From: Nelumbo lutea
Lineage: Eukaryota; Streptophyta; Magnoliopsida; Proteales; Nelumbonaceae
DNA length: 64,000 nt
Direction of reading: 5' to 3'
Assembly: GCA_022828595.1 (NCBI GenBank)
Contig: JAKGHH010000007.1
Location: 39,184,356-39,248,355 of the forward strand
Shown: positions 34,946-47,021 of the stretch, one piece after another
How the letters are laid out: each line of letters starts with the position of its first letter
Numbering within the stretch: the stretch's first letter is position 1
Notes under the pieces: generated by a model
The model's database searches: none
Told to the model about the DNA's origin: nothing
Seen by the model: the letters and a program-made list of their open reading frames with translations, nothing else
Made by a program: the position numbers and the translations under genes

Positions 34946-35734
34946 ACCCTTTACTTCTTTGTTTGAGAAAGGGTATAAAAGTCATTTTATTATCGTTTTA
35001 ATGCCAATTTTGATGTCTACTAAAATGTCTATACTTTTGTATTTAATCCCATTTCTAATTGTAAAGGTTGAAAATGCAACTTAAATTATTACTTAAGGTA
35101 TTAAATCCCATTTTTTCTTATTAAATCCTATATTTTTAAGTTATTTTTCACTAATAAGTGCTACTAATTAGATTTATGTCAATATTTTTAATAATATAAG
35201 CCCATATATTTTAAATTTGACTAAAAAACAAAACCATTTTTTATCCAAATGGTGGCTAAGCAATTCAACAATCTGAATCAAATAGATCAACTCACGAAGT
35301 CATAGTTAGGTAATAATTTTTTAAAATGTAAATAAGTATAGAAAATTATAAAAAAAAATAGCACATTTGTGATATTTTTATTAATTAAATTAAAAAATAA
35401 GTATAACAAACATGAATTATTTGTATTAATAATGAAAATGAAATAGATAATTTAGAACTAACCGAAAATGAAATATAAAAATTAATAATAAATAGTTCAA
35501 CTTTTGGGTTAAATGTGTTAACCTTTAATGTCATAAATAAATAAAATATAAAAATACATAAATTTTGAAAAAAAAACATTCGTTAATGTAAATTTGGATT
35601 TTGCAATTTTCATTTGATTAATAATAAAATATAAAAATATAAAAATATAAAAATACACAAAATTTATAGAAAATTTTGAATATATTATTAATATCATCAT
35701 TATCATATAGAATTGGCACATGCATGCTTATTAG
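34946..35734 (+). mobile_element. Helitron-like copy E3, internally deleted
   Basis: It joins the 5' part of the family (CTTTGTTTGAGAAAGG onward, matching about 27350 in E1) directly to the 3' part (AATTTATAGAAAATTTTGA onward, matching about 29480). The middle, including the (GAA)n block, is absent. It ends GCATGCTTATTAG followed by T, closer to the CTRR-T Helitron end than E1. Confidence 0.55.
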
Positions 35735-36074
35735 TATAGGATAAAAGACTTGAACATTCATTGATATTTCTCGCAATTATTGAAACCTTCCCTCTCTTTT
35801 TAAATTGGACCAAGTCCTCCCTTGTTAAAGTTATCTTTAATGGAGAGACATGTGCCCACCATATTCACCACTGGCTTATAGTAAATGGAGCCCACTCCAA
35901 ATAGATTTGGGATCCTTGAGAAAAGATTCCTACATACAGCCAAAATCAAATGTCCTTTTTCTATTCAGCTCTCATATCAGTTTCATTTCTTTTTTTAATG
36001 ATCTCCCTCTTACACATACACATACACACATCCCTACATCCCTACCTCACCCTATCACGTGACCTGCCGACCTT
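35735..36074. other. noncoding stretch
   Basis: No gene is supported; there is a short ACACAT-rich run near 36010-36030. Confidence 0.4.
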
Positions 36075-36077
36075 TTA

Positions 36078-36195
36078 GGCTGTGTTTGGTTTGAAAGAAA
36101 AAGTAGGGAAAGGTAGGAAAACTTTTACAAACCTTATATTGGTTTCTCTACTTTTGCCTTCATTTCCTTACTTTTTCCTTTAAACCAAACATAGC
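36078..36195. mobile_element. Tourist-like MITE, copy 2 of 3
   Basis: A 118-bp foldback. The left end GGCTGTGTTTGGTTTGAAAG and the right end TTTAAACCAAACATAGC are inverted. TTA precedes it at 36075-36077 and TTT follows, so one flank has mutated. Same element as 2516-2620 and 53909-54026. Confidence 0.75.
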
Positions 36196-37440
36196 TTTCA
36201 GGTATGCTTTTTCTTGATTCCTATTTATGGTCATTCTAAAAGAGGATGGGGAACCATGGTTGCAAGTTGTAATCATGAAATTATATTGAAGAACCTTTGA
36301 CGGGAAGACTGAGTGGAGGAACCCATCAAAATTTAACTTCTCTAAAATTGTATCTTAAATAGATAACAAATCTTAATGGGTCCAGGTCACGGCCAAAGGA
36401 TCATAAATTTGTACAACCTTCATCCTACCTCTAGGTTGATCATCAAACACCGAAAAACCGAACTGAATTAACGAAACCAAACCAAAAATTCCAATTAACT
36501 AAACTAGTTGATTTGGTTTTAGTTCGGTATTTTTGAAAAACTGGATGTATTGGTTTGGTTTCAGTTAACCAATATAAAAAACAGACAGTTAATCAAATTG
36601 ACCAATATATGTATATTTATAGATATTATATATATATATTTATGTGTATTATTTTTTCATATATATTTTATAATTTTTATATATCATAAATGAATATATA
36701 TGCATTACATATATAAATATGTTTTCATAATATATAATATATTATTTATTTTTTATAATATAAATATATTATATCTATTTCTAGTTTTTGTATTATATAT
36801 TTATATATTTATTTATAGTATATATTATAAATAACAAAAAACAAAAAACCAATGGACCAAACCGATAACTGATCAATGGATTAACTGATTGGCTTCGATT
36901 CGATTTTGATTCGTGATTTTCCAAAATCCAGCATCCCACCTCAGGGGTCAGGGCCACTTCTCTTACGGTCTTACCAATAAAAAAATTCATTTTATTTCCT
37001 ATTTTACTTCTCACAAAAAGACAACATCAAATATAAATAAAAAATAGACCAGAATTTACACTCAGCCCATCAAAATTCGAAACAAAATTTACACAGCCTA
37101 TTTCTACTCTGATGAAGATGAACAAAAACCGGTTCAAGTCAACCAAACGCAGCCTTTTATTGTTTACATGCACCTCAAATCTGTTGGATGATCCTTCACA
37201 CGATTTGCTAAATCTAATACTAATAATTATTAGATTTAATTATTAATTTATATTTATTAGATTGAGACTTGCCACGTGTCTCAATGTGAGTGCTCTAATA
37301 ATATTATGATTAATAACCTGGATGTATTCTAGGCTTTACTGTTTACACCCCAATCTTTGGGATCTTTTACACAATTTATTAAATTAATAACCTGGATGCA
37401 TTTAATAATTAAAGACCATTTTCTTCAAAATATCGTGTTA
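36196..37440. other. noncoding upstream region of the kinase gene
   Basis: No gene is supported. An AT-rich block with TATATA words lies at 36600-36835 between CCAAACC/GGTTTGG-type words, possibly a foldback element. Confidence 0.4.
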
Positions 37441-37549
37441 AATTACCTAGCCTCCGAGAATTTCCCGACAAATTGCTCTGTTCATTGACTCCGACGCTGC
37501 GACTCCGAGATGGCTAGGCGCCTTATGGCGCTCACTCGATTTATAACGA

Positions 37550-37621
37550 GTAACGACTACGGGCCCTTTCTCTCTTCTCTCTCTCTCTCTCTAGATTTAT
37601 GACGACTACGGCGCCCCCCCT

Positions 37622-37652
<31 letters not shown>

Positions 37653-37883
37653 GTGGAAGATTCAAAGGATACGCATCCCATCATGGACTCGGGTGAGACA
37701 GTGAAATATAAAAATGTTTTCGTCTGCGGTTCAGCGATTGAACTTGAAGTCTCTTGTTTCTCTGTTATCGTGCGCACCGGGAGGAAACTAACCTACGCAG
37801 CTTTCTAGTTTCTCCCCCGGCAACTTCATTTTTTCGCAGATGATTTCTGTCTCCATGTATGCCACTTCTGCATAGCTTCAAAG
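37550..37883 (+). other. probable noncoding leader exon of the kinase gene
   Basis: Two (CT)n tracts, at about 37572-37594 and 37620-37652, are typical of plant promoters and leaders. A strong donor AAG|GTGAGT closes the exon at 37883. The paired acceptor is TTGGCAG at 40871, just before the coding start at 40942. The start of the exon is a guess because no TATA box is certain (a TTTATAA lies near 37532). It contains short upstream open frames, the longest at 37599-37808. Confidence 0.55.
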
Positions 37884-39369
37884 GTGAGTTTCCATATCTG
37901 GGTACCTTAGAACCTCTGTGTTTTAACATGGGTTCTTTGAATATGTTTATGAAGCTATGTTGTTTGTTGTGAATTTGATGTAATTGAAGTTGTAGATAGT
38001 GGGTCGATTCCAGGCAATTAATGGGGTGTTTGATTTATTTGAAATATTTTTCTAGTTTCTGGGTGTCGGATTGTTGGGTTCTTTATGATTTTGTTTTCTG
38101 GGTACAATTCATTTGACTGCATGACACGTTTTGTATTTTTCACTGAAGATTTTAATCTAAAATGGTCTAGCTTTTTCTTGAGATATGTTGATTCTGGAGC
38201 TTAACAGTTCAGAACTTCCTTTCGAGGAGAACGGATTTTTCCTACTTTTCGTCTGATGATTGAATTCTTGTCCCTTTCCTTTTTTTTTTTTTTGTCGCTT
38301 TGAATAAATCATGAGAAAAACATATATGGGATTTTGATAATTGAGATAGCTTACCTTTCTTAATTTGCTTTGCTCTAAGATTGTGTCAGACTTTAACCAT
38401 GTTTCTTTATTAAGATGTAATAATCATGTGGAACATATCTTTTTTTTTCTTAATATTTTATTTTATATTTTTTTCCTTTGATTTCAATTAAGAGGTGCAA
38501 GATTGAAGACATGAAGTAAAGGATAATCATACACAACAGATTTGCCAGGCTCTGTTTGCATAAAGTCACTTTTCTTGGTTGCTAATTGTGTGATCCAATT
38601 CTCCTTGATTGCTTAACAACTGAAGAGTCTGAAAGATCTAGAGTTTAATTCAGGAAGAACCCAGAGCAGGAACCGAGTTACTTCCATGTCCTATATGAAT
38701 TCTGCCCTAGGCATTTTTTGTAGCTTTATAATGTATATGTAGATACATGCCATTTATTGTTTTCTCGCTTAGAGGTGGTTTTAAGGCTTTGAAAATACTG
38801 AATTTTAAGTAATTAGTTTAACATTATATTACCTTACAGGAGTAAGGTGTGAAAATCATTCATTCCGTCCTATTTCTAATGTGTGTGGTTGGACCAGTGC
38901 CTACCATGGCTATTTAGTTGCCTGGGTGAAAATGTAAGAATCTGTTCAGTTCTGGGAAATTGGGTATTATGACCTTGAATCATTTGAACTTTTAACAAGT
39001 TCTTACTGTTAATAAAAAGAAGAATGAAAGCTCTAGAATATCTATTTATCAAAAATAAAAAGATCTAGAATATCCAAATTACTTTATCTACTGATGATTG
39101 CTGATATATAAATCAGTTTGTCTTAGGTGATGATTGGCTACAACAAGGCTATTAATATTCTCTTAAGTGGTATTTGGTTATTTCCATCCAAGGCTTGGGT
39201 GGGTGGGTGGTGGTAGCAGTGTTGGTTTTATAGTTATAGAGTATATATGCAAAAGAAAGTAAGAGACTTTTATAGGAACATGAGCCAGCAGTGAAGGTTA
39301 TTTTATTTATTTTGATCAATAACTTTAAAAAAATTTATTAAGATAATTGTATAAAAGAGTGTTGTACAG

Positions 39370-39890
39370 AGTGATACATTGGGCCAGACCCTGTTACTCA
39401 CCCTTCTTTTCCTTTCCTTTATTACAAATCCTTTCCTGAGGTATCATTCCCCAGTATAATTGCTCCCTTCTTTTCCTTTCCTTTATTACAAATCCTTTCC
39501 TGAGGTATCATTCCCCAGTATAATTGCTCCCTATGCACTTCTTGTCTAGCAAATACATCAGCCATGTCATTTACCAATCTAGGGGTCCACCTGTAACTGG
39601 TTCCAATTCTGTAGCCATTTTTTTATATCTCTAATTTCGTTTCAATATTTCCATGGGCCCTCATTGTTCTTTGTAAACCATACAACTACTACGTGTGAAT
39701 CTCCAACTAGAAGATTTCGGAAGTTCATACTTGTAGCCAACTTCAAACCATATTGGATTGCCAACAGTTCTGCTCTTGTGAAATTCCCATATCCTAAGAA
39801 TCTAGAAAAACTGCTAATATTATTCAAATATATAGAGGGGATGGAGTGTTGTATACAAGGAAAAAGGTCTTCTAATCAGGTCAATTAAGA
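39370..39890 (-). pseudogene. LINE RNase H remnant in the leader intron
   Basis: Read on the minus strand, 39827-39642 encodes a piece of the RNase H domain found at the end of plant L1-type LINEs: GYGNFTRAELLAIQYGLKLA with the catalytic Glu, then NLLVGDSHVV with the catalytic Asp. After a stop and a frame change, NDMADVFARQ (about 39570-39540) supplies the last conserved block, usually A-D-x-L-A-(K/R)-Q. The upstream part of the LINE is missing. It is antisense to the kinase gene and not functional. Confidence 0.75.
39401..39532. repeat. perfect 64-bp tandem duplication
   Basis: Two copies of a 64-bp unit, 39401-39464 and 39465-39528, read identically. The unit begins CCCTTCTTTTCCTTTCC and ends CCAGTATAATTGCT. 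Identity implies a recent event. It lies in the tail region of the antisense LINE remnant. Confidence 0.9.
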
Positions 39891-40941
39891 AACTTATTTT
39901 ACAACCGCACATATTTCTGCTACATGGAGAGATCCTTTGCTGATCCAGACCATCCACTGGATATGGACTTCTTTTAAGGTCTAAATTAAATTGTTTGTGG
40001 AATATTTCTAGGTGAATCTACTAGCAAATCTGTTCCTGTTATACAAAATTATAGAGGGAAAGTTAGATTCTCTAAAGTTGCGATTGGTTATTACCACATG
40101 GGTATGTGCCAACTGCCAAGAAGGGGGGATTGGTGGTGTTATAGCTTGTAAAATACAAAAGAAAAATTAGATAACTTTAGAAACTGTATGTTGCATCAAG
40201 GCTGTCACTTTCAGAGACTCTTTCTGCAAGTCTTTAGGCACAATAAAGCAATACTTTAGGTGTTTCTGACCTTTTAGAAGGTTCTACTGGGAAAAAAAAG
40301 AGTGCAATTGGATCTGCAGGATTTGTTATTGTGGATTGAATTTCTTTCTAGATCAGATTTTTTGGACCTAACAATTGCAGTATGGAAACTTATTTGACAT
40401 TTTCATGTTAAAAGAATTCAGAATTTTAAGGTTGATGTTTTATGCAATATGAGGATTATGTGTAACTATCCTTGGTAGGTTCTGTGTACTCTACTGGAGT
40501 GGAAATGAAAGGCCATTTCTTTAGTCTCTAAAATGTCTTACAAGGCTGTCCCATCTGTGGCTCTTAGTACTCGAGTATTTTAATGGTCCTTCCTAGAACT
40601 CACTGCATCATGTAGAGAATTAGCATGTAGACCAAATATCCTGGCATGCTAGGAATTGAGTATTGGAACTTCAGAATCATGGCTTCTATGTGAATTCAAA
40701 ATTAGCGATGAAATAATTGGCAAAGGTGTTTATTACTTCAAGTTTTTATTTTGTAAGTTTAGTTTTTCTTCACTAGTGAATTACACTTCAGGTAGTTATG
40801 GTGGTACATGATGTTGAACTGATATAGCATATTTAAATAACATATCTGCTTCTAATTGTTCATATTGGCAGGGCTGGGTTTTGATTTTATATGAACTGTT
40901 TCTTGACCAAGAACAGTTTCTTGGTGGTGTAGCATACAGCA

Positions 40942-43900
40942 ATGACTTGTTTCTCTTTCAGATTTGGGAAAAAGGCTGGTCCAGCTAAAGGATATGTGGG
41001 TGATGAAGGTAATCACATAGAAAATTTTACTAATACCAACTATTTCCAGAAGAATCATGTTTTTCTTTTCTCTTGTTTTTTTTTTTCAATTGGTTAGAAT
41101 TTATTAGAAGCTAGTCCCGTTTTCTTAATTTATTAGTGAGTTTATTTGTTATCTAAGTTTTCAACTTATGTCACACGTATAGATACTTGGGATCCTGTTT
41201 TATACATTTGGCTGCTGAGATGGAAAACCCAAAATGGGTACCTATGGATCTTCATATTATACATGTGCCATCTGGCAAGTTTCATTTGATTATCCCATTC
41301 CATGCCATCAAAGCAGTAATCCTTAGTTGAAGGGCCATTGTTCTTAGAAGTGATATACGTGATAATGGAATGTTGGATGGGTGTGGACAGAGATTCATTG
41401 AGGGGCACAAATTGGTGACTAGTGAAAAATGGTTAAATTTGAGACAAAAACTGAATCCACTTCTGTGAACATAAAGTCAAACTATAAGACCATGAGTTGC
41501 TCAACTCGAGCCTGACAGAAGATTGATATATAACTCCTAAAATGACTCAGGTTGGTTGGGTTAAGATTGGATTATAAGATCGCCATAAGGTAGAACTAAT
41601 TAAAGTGAACTTTTGTACTTTGAAATTGTCAGATTCAGCTCCAACCCTGTTGTTGCTTCTGATAAGATGAATATATATATGGCATATTACATTTTCAGAT
41701 TCACATTGGATCAGGTTGCTTAAGGTGTCAATTCAAGCACAACATTACCTATAATCATGCTGAGGAACCTAAATTTTGGGTCGTACTAACTTTGGTTTGA
41801 GCCCAGATCGGCTGCATATGATGGTGAGATTATGCATTCAATAATCTTCATGAGATAAAGTGGTTCACATCCTAAAATCCAGAAACAGAAAATGAGACCT
41901 GCATCCATAAACAATGCATTGTTACTTCCTGTCATGTTTGTCATTTGTCCTGCTCTCTGGAGTTGGAACATTAATAAAGCAATTGGAAAGCATGTTGTTC
42001 CTGGCATGTAACCTGCAACAACGGCTGTGCATGGACATTTACTCTGAGGTAACCTTGCTGCTGAGGTTACAGAAATTGCAGGAAGTTATAAGATGTTCCT
42101 ATGGTTGCTTTCACTAGAATGGAAAGAAAATATTTAAGGAAGAAAGGTAAGACAACGGGAGAAGGGTAGCTAACAGAGTCTCATTGCTAGATTCCAATCC
42201 CTTGCTTAGAATCTCTTTAACAAAGAGAAGGAAAAATGTTGAGTCTTGCCACTGGAAGATGAATCGTTGCATCGTAATTGGGCCCCATAATGTAGCCAAT
42301 AGGAGATTCACTAAGGACAGATTCTAGCTCTATTACAAGGATTGAGTCCAGAAAAGCTGCTTCTATACAGGCAGATTGAAGTGGACAGAGACTCTAAATT
42401 AGTTTTAAGCTGGATGCATATGGATGATTTGGGAATATGGAGCACGAGGGAGGTGTGGTGCTTGGCAAAGGAAGTTGGTGCTAGAAGATCAGCGAATGGG
42501 GAGCTGATTCTTTGGACAACCAAGGGGTTAACAGGGAAATTCTATTTTGAGCAGTTTTGTAATGTTTATCTTATTCTTTGAGTCTTTTTCCCATTTCTGT
42601 TAATGGTTTTGTACTTTGCAGTCTTCTTTTAATCAATAAAAATTGCTGTTTCCTATCAAAAAAAAAAAAAAAAAAACAGAGAGAAAAAAACTAAAAGAGG
42701 TGCATCACTACAAGAGTTTTGAAGCACCCAAGTAGTAAAGGAGCCCTGTGGATGTGGGTCTATAGTCACATGGGTAAGGTCTGTTTCTGCTGCATCATGT
42801 GTTCTTTTTATTTAACAAACTGGACTATCACAAACTTGTTAGAATGCATTACATGGATTCTGCTGCATCATGTGTTCTTTTTATTGGACTATCACTAGCT
42901 TGTTAGAATTCATGACATGGATCCATTGCTTATGCTTGTTTTCATGCTTCTGATGATATTAAATCCGATCGCAGATGTCTCTGGCATGCAGAATGTTAAT
43001 CTGTTCCCTTACAGAGAATTGAGAAATGCCACTGATGATTTTAGTTCGGCTAATAAAATTGGTGAGGGAGGTTTTGGTTCTGTTTACAAGGTAATCACAT
43101 AATGGATTTACAATTTTACTTATCTTTCTCAAAATAAGGAAGACTGCATTGTTACAATGAACACTTGATTATCATTGTTCAGGGGAGTAAGCTATTCTTC
43201 TTGCAACAACTGATGCCTGGTTTTTGAAATACTTGTGTTTGGTCAGGGAATACTAAAAGATGGCAGAGTTGCAGCTATAAAGGTTCTTTCAGCTGAGTCA
43301 AAACAGGGGGTAAATGAGTTCCTGACAGAGATAAATGTGATCTCTGCTATAGAGCATGAAAATCTAGTCAAGCTATACGGTTGTTGTATTGAAGGAAACC
43401 ATAGAATTTTGGTGTATAACTATCTTGAGAAAAATAGCCTTGCAAAGACTCTACTTGGTAATATTTCAATTTAATATTTGATTTGAAAATCCATAGGCAT
43501 TAATTACATCTATCATGACTTAAAATTCGGTTTACTTTCAGGTGGAAGTCAGAGTGGTATCCAGTTTAGTTGGAGAACACGGTATGAAATTTGCATTGGC
43601 ATTGCACGTGGTCTGGCATTTTTGCACGAGGGAGTCAGGCCATATATTGTTCATAGAGACATTAAAGCAAGCAATATACTTCTTGATGAAAATCTCAACC
43701 CCAAAATTTCAGATTTTGGTCTTGCAAAACTTATTCCGTCCAACATGACTCATGTCAGTACACGTGTTGCTGGAACAATGTAAGCCTCAAGCATTCACTT
43801 CTATTTGTTCTTAAATGCATTTTGCATTTCAGCATTATCTCGGGTCAGAAACTCAACATGGACAGTTCTGTAGGTCTTTATTCACATAAAATAAATAAAT

Positions 43901-45852
43901 AAATAAAGACAAATGAAAGTACAAAAGCAGGCTTGTTTACTCTTGTGAATTTTTATTGTACTGGGTTGACAATCATTACCCACATGCAGTAAGGTGAAGG
44001 TTAAGATTGAATATTCAATGGTCTGACATAAATGTGTAGTTGAAAAGGTTCAACATGAGATGACTATTAGAGTTATCCAGATATTAATTTTTATTGATTA
44101 ATTACCTAATTTCTTTATCCTTTATCCTTTATCATTTCCCCTTTTTCCTTTATTTAAGCTAATATGGTGGTCCTTTACCCAGTTCCATTCAATCTGGTTG
44201 GTTAGTTATATAGATCTTATGTGTGGGATCCTAAGTGTTTGGTTAGCTTGCTTAACATTTCCGATGGATATAATGTAGTAGCTTCACTGAGTTTTTAGTT
44301 ACCACTATTATACTGATCTTTCAAATGAAGCTCTAATGATGTTCTGAAGTGTGATATGAGAAATACTGTAAGCAGTTAAAAAAATGGCTCAATCTTACAA
44401 ACTCTTTCCAAATCCCAAAACATATGTGGACCATAAGATGCTCAATTTTTATATAGACAAACAATACTTGTCTAAATACATTCAATTCTCCAGTTCTTTT
44501 GCAAGGTTTAATATTTTTATGTGTGCTTTCTTTTCCTTTTTTTTTTTTTTTTTGTAGTGGTTATTTGGCACCTGAATATGCAATACGTGGACAGCTGACA
44601 CGTAAAGCAGATATATATAGCTTTGGTGTTCTCCTCATGGAAATAGTCACTGGGAGATGCAGCACGAACTCAAAGTTACCTGTTGAAGAGCAGTTCCTTC
44701 TTGAAAGGGTAAGGTTCTTTTGAGCACTCACAACCATACTAGAGATTTAAACCTGAAACAGTGTTTCTTTCTTTTGATAAAATTGGATCCTGAGTATAAA
44801 GAAATTCTCTAGCTGATGATCATTATTTCCTATAACCAGGAGCATATGTGTGCTAATATCCAGTCTAAGGTGAAACCTTGTCAACTCAACTCAACAAATT
44901 ATGGGCCCCCAAATTATATCACTACTTCAACCTATGCATTTTTTAGCCTTCCCCTTCCTTCAGTAGTTCAACCCATATCCTTTTTTTTTGCCTTTTCTAG
45001 CTCTTCTACACCCTTTAACTTGCAATAGATCATTTCTTCTTGTGCTGTAAATGGTCTTCTATGCATATGTTCAAACCATCGTAGTCTTCTTTCTTTCATT
45101 TTACCACCTATTAGAGCCACTCATGGATTCCCATGAATATTCTCATTTCTAATCCTGGCTTTTCTGGTTTTAACTACTTACCCTTTTCAGATTCACATCT
45201 CTTGTCACACTTATTTTGGACACGGTTCTTGATTGCCTAGCACATTATTCAAAACAACATTGTTAGCTTATAGATGCCTTACAAAGTTTTCCTTTTATTT
45301 GAATTTTAACTGTTTTTCTGCTTATTTGGAGGATTTGGAATCCTTTTTTTTTTGTTGGGGTGCGGGAGAATGCTAAGGGCAGTACTGAAATTTTGTTATA
45401 GGTTATTGTGTAATAGGGCTTGCCAGGTTTTGACACCATACTTAACGATGATCTTCCTGTTGCAGACATGGGTACTGTATGAGAGAAAAGAGTTAGTGGG
45501 GCTAGTAGACACAGCTTTGAATGGTGTGTTTGATGCAGAGGAAGCTTGTAGGTTTTTGAAAATTGGGCTCTTATGCACCCAAGATGCACCTAAACTCCGG
45601 CCGTCCATGTCAACTGTTGTCAAGATGCTAACTGGGGAGATAGACATAACTCACAAACCAATATCAAAGCCGGGCCTGATCTCTGATTTCTTGGACCTCA
45701 AGGTTCGAAGTGGAGAAAACCAGAAGAATAGCAAGAATACAACCTACACTTCATCTGGTTCAGACAGGCAATATAATTCATCTTTGTCATCAGATAACAC
45801 AACCTCATGTGCCACAATGACCTTTACAGCCATACATGACCGAAGCGATTAA
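40942..45852 (+). CDS. CRPK1-like: CRPK1-like receptor-like cytoplasmic Ser/Thr kinase
   Basis: Six coding exons, read by hand: 40942-41008, 42975-43090, 43247-43457, 43542-43779, 44558-44708 and 45466-45852. All introns are GT-AG and phases match, giving 1170 nt (389 residues), the size I recall for Arabidopsis CRPK1 (about 390). Kinase signatures: glycine loop [10 protein letters not shown] (52-61), invariant Lys73 in [12 protein letters not shown] (169-176, an RD kinase), DFG (189-191), APE (215-217). The N-terminus [11 protein letters not shown] resembles close relatives and has a Cys3 that could be lipid-modified. There is no signal peptide, so it is probably cytoplasmic or at the plasma membrane. 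The tail after about 342 is Ser/Thr/Asn-rich. CRPK1 phosphorylates 14-3-3 proteins in cold signalling; that role here is inferred. The start at 40942 is preferred over an ATG at 42917, which lies in the intron. Intron 1 carries a LINE tail. No disabling change was seen. Confidence 0.93.
42315..42678 (+). pseudogene. LINE 3' end with poly(A) in intron 1
   Basis: In frame from about 42342 it reads an RNase H-like tail, with [14 protein letters not shown] and, after a deletion, [11 protein letters not shown], which recalls the A-D-x-L-A-K-E-G end of plant L1 RNase H. Then come a T-rich 3' untranslated part, a polyadenylation-like AATCAATAAAAATTGC, and a run of about 20 A at 42658-42676. It is in the same orientation as the kinase gene. 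The 5' limit may reach about 42120 but is not clear. It is inactive. Confidence 0.65.
42785..42921. repeat. 73/64-bp tandem duplication before exon 2
   Basis: Copy 1 (42785-42857) and copy 2 (42858-42921) share TTCTGCTGCATCATGTG, TTCTTTTTATT, GGACTATCAC and ACTTGTTAGAAT-like words. Copy 2 lacks about 9 nt. It ends 53 nt before the exon 2 acceptor and supplies the misleading ATG at 42917. Confidence 0.8.
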
Positions 45853-46000
45853 GGGACCTCCAATGAAAGCCTTTCTATTTTGTTTATATTTTATTTCCTG
45901 GTTTGATAGCCTTGTTTCTTTGTTTCTCCCCTGTAAATTTTGTGTTACAAGTTTTTACCCCAAAGGGTTCAAGGTTGAATGAGATCCATTGTTTGAATTC
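45853..46000 (+). other. 3' untranslated region of the kinase gene
   Basis: T-rich sequence following the TAA stop (45850-45852). No canonical AATAAA is obvious; TGTAAATTTTGTG near 45931 is a plant-like polyadenylation context. The 3' limit is approximate. Confidence 0.5.
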
Positions 46001-47012
46001 CACTGGTCTATGTTAGATCCAATCAAATCAAATTCCGATATCCTAGATCCTTATTGGATTGGTTGGATATATATATATCTGATTGCAGTCCTAAAGTTAT
46101 GCATAAAGGAAGAGGGAGCAAACTCAGTAAAGTAGACATGGACTTGGATCCAGCCCATAAACTTAATCAAATAAAGGTTTTGGATATGTAAATATGATCA
46201 TGGGCCGGGCCAGATTTTTACAGGATCTATATGTCTAGGCCTGCTCTCAGGTTGAACCGGGCTGGGCATCCAGGCTAATCTGCAGAAATTAATAATTTTA
46301 AATAAAATTAATTTAATTTTGTAATAAAAATTACAGAATGTGGTTTTTCCTGAGGTGATTAGGGTTTTAATCTTTTCTAAGAGAGCTCCTTTCTTATCCT
46401 TAATAAATATTCTTTGGCCCCTATTTTTTGTTTCGGAAACTGAAACCATAAACATGTTAACTTTGCTCTTTATATACAAATTTTGCACATCAAGAGTGTT
46501 TTTTTAACCAAACACTTATATTTATTTATTTATTTTTCTTTCTGGAACTTGAAATGTGACATTAACAGTATTAGTGACCTTGAAAACCTATGGATGATGG
46601 GTTCGACTATGATGCTGAAAAGATATGATACCCAAAAAGCTTATAACCAATAAGGTGGATTTTCATCAAATTTGGTAGGGTTTTAATTGATCAAAGCCTG
46701 TCTGATATCACATCATTCTGACATCATAGATTTCCCATGATGATACATAACAAATTGCGAATATTTTGAACCTTGGTTTGAATTAGGTAAACCATTCCTC
46801 CATATTTAGCTCATCCCAGTCAGGACTTGACTGGGCTTCCCATCAAAGCCACACTTCTATGAATGTATCTTCAGGAAAACAATCATTTTGTTCAATTAAG
46901 CCTGCTTCTCGTCTTGGTTTCCACCAATTTCTTATTTGGTTGGGCTCTCTCACTGGGCTGCCTGAACCCTCAAACCTTTCCCAAACTTATTTTCCTTCCT
47001 TTATGTCCTTGT
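46001..47012. other. noncoding stretch
   Basis: No gene is supported. Words such as GGGCCGGGCC and GGTTGAACCGGGC at 46200-46270 suggest a decayed foldback repeat. Confidence 0.4.
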
Positions 47013-47021
47013 GCACATAAT

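Larger units (their letters stand above)
37884..40871 (+). other. putative ~3-kb leader intron
   Basis: It has GT...AG ends and holds a LINE remnant in antisense orientation and a 64-bp perfect tandem duplication. A further noncoding exon inside it cannot be excluded (for example near 38493-38690). Transcript evidence is lacking. Confidence 0.45.

Noticed and set aside
37599..37808. Independent 69-residue gene
   Set aside because: It lies in the CT-rich leader of the kinase gene, has a low-complexity Leu-Ser start and no recognised domain; better seen as an upstream open frame.
42917..43102. Separate secreted kinase start with a signal-peptide-like N-terminus
   Set aside because: The hydrophobic stretch is intron sequence; an acceptor CGATCGCAG at 42974 and an upstream exon with family-typical N-terminus fit better.
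43542..43748. 68-residue open frame in exon 4
   Set aside because: It is the wrong frame of the kinase exon containing HRDIKASN and DFG.
45263..45647. Minus-strand open frames over the last kinase exon
   Set aside because: Antisense shadows of a well-supported coding exon.
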